The notes under the pieces were generated by a model. That model did not search any database, was not told where the DNA came from, and saw nothing but the letters and a program-made list of their open reading frames with translations. A program made the position numbers and the translations under genes. DNA of 12,888 nt from Tilletia caries (lineage: Eukaryota; Basidiomycota; Exobasidiomycetes; Tilletiales; Tilletiaceae): contig JALUTQ010000031.1 of assembly GCA_032718865.1 (NCBI GenBank), forward strand, positions 1-12,888, given 5' to 3'. The stretch's first letter is position 1. Each line of letters opens with the position of its first letter. Positions 8,664 to 12,888 of this stretch are shown piece by piece.

Positions 8664-8701
8664 GAAGTTGAGTGAGGATGAGGAAGTTGAGTGAGGATGA
8701 G
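8664..8701 (+). repeat. Two tandem 19-bp direct repeats
   Basis: The unit GAAGTTGAGTGAGGATGAG occurs twice back to back, at 8664-8682 and 8683-8701, without mismatch. It lies 55 bp before the left inverted-repeat arm. Confidence 0.85.
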
Positions 8702-8756
8702 GAGGAGCCCTCAGGTAGTTGGGTCACCAGTATGACGCGCCGTTTTTGATACGCTT

Positions 8757-8846
8757 TTCTGCTTTCTGCTTTCTGCTTTCTGCTTTCTGATTCTGGTATT
8801 CTGGTTCTGAATTCTGAATTCTGCCCGTTCCTGCCTTACATCAACG
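8757..8846 (+). repeat. Left arm of a large inverted repeat
   Basis: This arm starts with four to five CTTTCTG heptads, followed by related ATTCTGG and TTCTGA units, then CTGCCCGTTCCTGCC and TTACATCAAC. The reverse complement of 10079-10152 matches it through the last three heptads and everything inward to ATCAAC, with a single-base indel (TT versus T) before ACATCAAC. Similarity stops abruptly just inside. The left arm has about two more heptads than the right one, as expected of slippage in a short tandem array. Confidence 0.9.
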
Positions 8847-9263
8847 CATAACACAGGAGCATGAAGACCATTCATTGAACATCGATTCTCCACACCTTGT
8901 TGCTGGTAGTGGCCACAGCAGCTTCAGGGAGCAGCTTCCCGGGTTTATATCACAGACCCCCAGGCTCGGTCCAACACGGCTCAGCTACAGTCCTACAGTC
9001 ACGGTCATATGATATTGCTGCCCATGGCCTCCTGTCGCAGTAGCATTTACAAAGGAGAGGGATTTACTGGTTGGGAAGAAGAAAAAGGGGCTCCTGAGCA
9101 CGATGCACATGTCGGGTCGGGGTCGCTCGAAGCTTACAGACTGCAGAGAAAGAACGATCAGCGGGGATTGAGATAGGGAGCGGTCAGCCACGGCCGATGC
9201 ACATGGCGGTAAACTGTAGAATGCGAGGAAGAGATCAGCGATCGGACCAGCATCATCACTTAC

Positions 9264-9389
9264 TCTCGGCACAACGTGGTAAGGCTTGTTGGGAGGAAAG
9301 AGAGAGGGGAGAGACGGATGTGGGACGAGTCCCCAACCGGCGCAGCCGAGGACGCCAAGCTTGAGGGATTGGGCGGTGGATCTTCAAAA
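9264..9389 (-). pseudogene. Possible N-terminal exon of a malate dehydrogenase relic
   Basis: On the minus strand this 126-nt exon-like block follows a pyrimidine tract plus CACAG acceptor and ends at a GTAAGT donor at 9263; the next acceptor TCTACAG ends at 9214, giving a 50-nt intron. Within it, 9365-9330 reads LKLGVLGCAGWG, resembling the Gly-rich NAD-binding motif (LKVGVLGAAGGIG-like) near the N-terminus of mitochondrial malate dehydrogenases, preceded by a TAQS-like end of a presequence. After the motif the similarity fades. The strand and order agree with the MDH relic at 4450-5060. The match is short, so this call is tentative. Confidence 0.4.
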
Positions 9390-9753
9390 CTGTGGGGGTG
9401 GGAGCAATGAATACGTCAGGTCCAGACATAAGTGAGAAGCGACGAAGAGATAGGGTCACTTGGAATGGTGAGAAGGGGGGGTGGGAGGGAGGACTCGCCT
9501 TTCCTGGGACTATTGCGGTGCATGGACGCGCGCAGATACTGTGCAGCCCACATGCGCTGGGCGCGCGATACGGTGGAATAGCCTGCAGAAACGGGGCAGA
9601 CACATATATTCAGCACCAGCACAGCGACCAGCATAGAGGCAAGCTATCGGTACTCACCTCCTTCTGACGTGCTGATCGCGGCTTCAAGTCCACAGGACCG
9701 GCGGAGCAGCGCGACGGAAGAGCCTACAGATACGAATGAGTGAGAGGTTAGAG

Positions 9754-9933
9754 TTAGCCACCCGCGACCTGAGCAGTAGTAGCAGCAGCACACGCACCAA
9801 TAGCAAGGCCGACAGCGGCGCCTGTCATGAAGGACGTGTCCAGGTCGACCGCGAATGAGGATACATAGGCGATGACCGACTGACCGTGGTTGAAATGAGA
9901 CGGGTGGCTAGGTACCAGAGCGGTCCGGAGCGT
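9754..9933 (-). pseudogene. Unrecognised minus-strand exon-like fragment
   Basis: The minus strand is open for 60 codons up to TAA at 9754-9756. The product reads LVPSHPSHFNHGQSVIAYV, then an acidic VDLD, then a Gly/Ala-rich stretch (TGAAVGLAIGACAAATTAQ) that looks like a packed or membrane helix. It has no start codon at its front, and CAG-GTCGCG at its end could be a weak donor. Just upstream on the same strand, at about 10010-9960, a good intron end (CTCCAACAG) precedes ITYTRDSEDMPDLRVL and TGA. I do not recognise the protein. The pieces look like a decayed spliced gene inside the inverted repeat. Confidence 0.25.
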
Positions 9934-10078
9934 TCAGTAATGTCCAGCCACCTTCCATCAGAGCACGCGAAGGTCCGGCATGTCCTCGCTGTCGCGGGTG
10001 TAGGTGATCTGTTGGAGGGGTAGAAAGGAGAAGCTCAGGAGACAGTGATGCTCGATGTTGTCGATGTCCGATGTGAAT

Positions 10079-10152
10079 GTTGATGTAGGCAGGAACGGGC
10101 AGAATTCAGAATTCAGAACCAGAATACCAGAATCAGAAAGCAGAAAGCAGAA
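10079..10152 (-). repeat. Right arm of the large inverted repeat
   Basis: The reverse complement of this segment matches 8757-8846 over about 74 bases, with one single-base gap and fewer CTTTCTG heptads. On the outer side the similarity ends after ATTCTG, where it meets unrelated sequence (TTGGCCAATCC). On the inner side it ends at ATCAAC. The arm lies about 660 bp upstream of the Gag start of the DIRS-like element. Confidence 0.9.
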
Positions 10153-10809
10153 TTTGGCCAATCCGCGCCTGCAAGGCAGGAGTACGGCTTTGCCGCGGGC
10201 TCTCGCAATCGCCGAAGCTCTCCGTGTCGGGCCGAGAGCCGAGAAGAACACGTCGCGAGGTGAGAACCCAACACTGACGCGTCGACCTTCTTCCTCCCCC
10301 TCACCACCAGCTCTTCTCGGTCCTCCTCGCCCGACAACAAGATCTCGTTCTCAACCTCTCTCATTTTCTCTTTTCTTTGCCCTCCCCGAGGCGCACCCAT
10401 CAACCACATCCTTTCCCAGGCTCCGACCTATCAACCACAACCACAACCAGCTCTCAACCATACATCATAACAACCAGACCTACCTCACCGAGGAGCGTCA
10501 CATCAACCAGGTACCTCACTGAGGCCTAACAACCTTCAACCCCCTCAACCAGTACGTGCGCAGCACTCCAACCTCAACCATCCAGCTCCAAAAAGGCTCA
10601 CAACCTAACCCTTCTCCTCCTCAACCCCTACAGAACACCTGGCTATCCAACCCGCTTCTCCCCCCTCGTCGGGCGACACAACCAGCACAAACGCACCACC
10701 AGACAGGTCAGCTCCTGCCAACCAGTCCCCACATCACCCCACACCCCCTGCAACAAGAAACTAACCCTCATCAACCTCCTCTTACCCCATTCCCTCATGC
10801 AGTGCTCCG
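10153..10809 (+). promoter_or_regulatory. AC-rich leader of the DIRS-like element
   Basis: No gene is called here. From about 10270 onward the plus strand is strongly depleted in G, with many CAAC and CCT units (CAACCACAACCACAACCAG near 10432-10450). Such unstructured leaders commonly precede the first ORF of a retroelement or of a fungal mRNA. The open frames across it give only Pro/Thr/Asn-rich peptides. The element's left terminus and any promoter should lie here or at the inverted-repeat arm; I cannot place it. Confidence 0.35.
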
Positions 10810-12710
10810 ATGTCGGCTGGAGGTCAAGGATCTCAGCCCGCACACCCCCCATCCAGCAACTTCGGCAACGTCATTTCCGCAGAGAAGCGCGAGGCTTACG
10901 AAGCCCTCACCACCAACCGCAAGGAATGGCTCAAGGAGCTCGAACCCACATTCGACAAGGCTTCAAGAGCCGAAGCCACCGAGATGGCGTACAGCATTCT
11001 GCTGGCGGGCGAGGACGACCCCAAGCACGCCCTCACTCTGGCGATCGAGCAAATCAACGAACGCCGAGCCCTGAAACACGCGCTGGGCCGCGAACTCTTC
11101 GTCAGCTCGGAGCCCGACCTCCAGTTCCACCCCATCAACCGCTCCAACGCCGGCCCAGCAGCTGGTCAACTCCCGGCAGCTGGCCAACAGCAGGCACCAC
11201 AACCCCCCCGCCCAACAACAGGAACTGCCGGTCGCAGGAGAGATCCAGAAGGAGATCGAGAAGGCGGCGGACCTCCCCGCCCAACCCAAAGACAAGGGGA
11301 AGGGGAAGCGCTCAGCTTCCGACTCCGACTCCGCAGGCGAGAAGGGCGCTCTCAAGTCGAAGAAGAAGAAGGCCAAGAAGGCCAGGCACTCGAAGAAGAA
11401 GGAGCGCACCCAGTCCTCCAGCGATCGCTCCGACAGCGAGGCCGACTCGGACTCGGACTCGTCGTCATCACCATCATCCTCCTCACCCTCATCGGACAGC
11501 TCCTCCTCAACGTCGGAGAGCGGCAAGAAGAACCGACGCAAGTCCAAGAAGAAGAAGGACTCGTCCACCGACAGCGACTCTTCCTCGGACTCCGAGGCCG
11601 GCAAGAAGAAGAAACGGCGCCGCAAGCAGCGGAAGGTCCAATGGCAGAAAGGGAAGGTCAATCGATCCCGCTATGGCTCCCTCCGAGTGTCGGACAAGAT
11701 CGCTGCCAAGGTACAAAAAGAGCAAGTACGTCGACATGTGGTGGTTCACCGAAGAAGCTCGAGCCATGAACTCCGGCGACCGCCCAGTAACCAAGAGGTG
11801 GTCTATGGAAGGGTCCACACTGACCTCGACGGACAACATCAAACCGGGGGGCTTCAAGCACGACCACGAGCTCGACCCACAAGACTTCGACCTCGCCTCC
11901 GACCTCTGGGTAGACTGCCAAGAAGCGGAAGGAGTCGAGCCCAAGACCGTCAAGGCCTGGCGGAAACTGAAGAAGCTCATCAAGGAGCACGAGGACTGGC
12001 GAACGAAGACCGGCAACGGCAATAAAGCTCTACAAATGCTCCACCAGTTCCAACGTCAGTCCTTTGCCACGGAGACCCGACAGGAGAAGGCCAAGAAGAG
12101 GGCCATCAAGGAGAAATACTCAGGCTCCAGACGGAAAGCAGAGCTGAGGAAGCTCCTCAAGTTCGACCCGGCGGAGTGGCCCACCGACGAATACGCGAGG
12201 ATCTGCAAAGACCTCGACAACATGCGCATCAGCCGACTCGAGAACCAGACGTTTCGCTCCGGGGGGAAAACACAAACAACAACAGCTCCTCCTCCAACCC
12301 CAACAACAAGTCTTCCAGCTCGGGCAACAAACAGACCCAGAACCAATCAGGGTCAGCTCGCCCTCCTCAAGCACAACCCTCAGCCAAAGCTTCAGGATCC
12401 TCCAACCCCATGCGCTGGCACTGCGCACGATGCGGTTTCAAAGGCCTCTCACGACCCACTGCGCTGCAAAGCCGAGTTCCTCGCCATCGACTCCACAACC
12501 CCAACGTTCTGCATCAACGACAGCAACGGCCGCCTCGTCAAGAGGAACGGAGGAGAGCGGGTGTGCCCCAACTACAACACCAAGGGATGCACCTTTGCCG
12601 CCTGCTTCGGCAAGCATTACTGCTCCCTCTGCGGCAAGTCGCAGTGCACCGCTCAACGATGCTCCCACGCCGCGAGTCCCTCGACCCCCGGCCCTTCAGC
12701 TCAACGCTGA
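10810..12710 (+). pseudogene. Gag-like ORF1 of a DIRS-like retrotransposon, frameshifted
   Basis: The product would be the nucleic-acid-packaging protein of a tyrosine-recombinase retrotransposon. From the ATG at 10810 about 130 residues form a helical, charged domain (EKREAYEALTTNRKEWLKEL...INERRALKHALGREL). After C7 at 11203-11209 the frame shifts into a Ser/Asp/Lys-rich region with blocks such as KKKKAKK and KKKKRRRK, probably basic RNA-binding or nuclear-localisation segments. Near A5 at 11715 the frame shifts again into a conserved-looking domain (KYVDMWWFTEEARAM...LKKLIKEHEDW, to about 12255). After G6 at 12261-12266 come an Asn/Ser linker and WHCARCG, then a final shift leading to VCPNYNTKGCTFAACFGKHY and CSLCGKSQC, a Cys/His zinc-binding cluster typical of these elements. 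The last frame ends with TGA at 12708. Four shifts mean either decay or homopolymer errors. Confidence 0.75.
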
Positions 12711-12888
12711 TGGATGGGAGCGCCTCCTCAAACACCACCGCCTTGACAGCCGATACCCGGCGGTGGTCCCAGCCCTCATCGAGGGCCTACGCATCGGCAT
12801 GCCCCCCATCTCTCGAACACACATTGCTCGTCACCTCGGATCAGCAACGAAAGAACCAGACAAAGTCACCGACCTCATCAAGAAAGAA
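12430..12888 (+). CDS. Reverse-transcriptase ORF of the DIRS-like element, N-terminal part (runs off the window)
   Basis: This frame is open from at least 12361 to the window end; the first ATG is at 12430, but the true start is uncertain. After a Pro/Ser/Thr-rich stretch overlapping the Gag zinc cluster in the +1 frame, it reads ALQLNADGWERLLKHHRL, then VVPALIEGLRIGMPP, then HIARHLGSATKEPDKVTDLI and KKE. This is the segment just before the polymerase fingers in DIRS-type elements of basidiomycetes (L..D.WE.LL..H....V..L..G...G...., then a P..V...I..E helix). The catalytic motifs lie beyond the window. The overlap of about 280 bp with Gag suggests translation by frameshifting, or reflects the same frame noise seen in Gag. 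Confidence 0.7.
   Translation, partial: MRFQRPLTTHCAAKPSSSPSTPQPQRSASTTATAASSRGTEESGCAPTTTPRDAPLPPASASITAPSAASRSAPLNDAPTPRVPRPPALQLNADGWERLLKHHRLDSRYPAVVPALIEGLRIGMPPISRTHIARHLGSATKEPDKVTDLIKKE

Larger units (their letters stand above)
8847..10078. other. 1.2-kb interior of the inverted repeat
   Basis: Apart from the two minus-strand exon-like blocks described separately, no continuous gene is seen. Several further minus-strand intron-like signals exist, for example GTGAGT at about 9658 with an acceptor near 9587, and CTGCAG acceptors near 9139. This suggests the interior derives from a normally spliced host gene rather than from a transposon body. No transposase, RNA gene or tandem array is visible inside. 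Confidence 0.45.

Noticed and set aside
10963..11661. A 232-codon minus-strand frame rich in Ser, Glu and Phe
   Set aside because: It is the complement of the Lys/Ser/Asp-rich Gag region; the composition follows from the repeats AAG and TCG.
1..12888. tRNA, rRNA, CRISPR array or bacterial-type operon
   Set aside because: I looked for cloverleaf-like arms, rRNA-like conserved blocks and regularly spaced repeats and saw none; the content is eukaryotic.

Overview
The window looks like transposon-rich DNA from a GC-rich fungus, most likely a basidiomycete. The evidence is short GT...AG introns (about 50-95 nt), long pyrimidine-rich stretches upstream of start codons, and three fungal mobile-element families. 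No bacterial operon or prokaryotic signal is visible. I read everything by eye, so family assignments rest on motifs, not database searches.

Layout: (1) 1-3508, plus strand: a broken Ty3/gypsy LTR-retrotransposon pol region (reverse transcriptase, half of RNase H, integrase). The second half of RNase H lies downstream of the integrase instead of inside the gene. (2) 3509-4440: no convincing gene, one pentanucleotide repeat. (3) About 4450-5060, minus strand: a decayed fragment of NAD-dependent malate dehydrogenase (MDH), with a frameshifted exon pair around an intron. (4) 5459-5730: a pyrimidine-rich leader. (5) 5730-7985, plus strand: an intron-containing gene for a Crypton-type tyrosine recombinase, with all catalytic residues present and a C-terminal GCR1_C-like DNA-binding domain. 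This is the best-preserved gene in the window. (6) 7986-8756: purine-rich spacer with a 19-bp tandem duplication. (7) 8757-10152: a near-perfect inverted repeat of about 75-90 bp whose arms enclose 1.2 kb. That interior holds minus-strand exon-like pieces, one of which resembles the N-terminal NAD-binding segment of mitochondrial MDH. (8) 10153-12888, plus strand: the 5' part of a DIRS-like (tyrosine-recombinase) retrotransposon: leader, frameshifted Gag with Lys/Ser-rich middle and zinc-finger cysteines, then an overlapping reverse-transcriptase ORF running off the window.

The elements do not form one pathway; they look like independent insertions. Two points tie the region together. The possible MDH N-terminal piece (about 9.3 kb) and the MDH middle piece (about 4.5-5.0 kb) are on the same strand in the right order with the Crypton between them, so the Crypton may sit inside a destroyed MDH locus. 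Two unrelated kinds of tyrosine-recombinase element (Crypton and DIRS-like) also lie within 3 kb of each other. Most reading-frame breaks in the two retroelements fall on runs of 5-7 identical bases, so some may be assembly errors rather than true decay; the MDH breaks do not follow this pattern.
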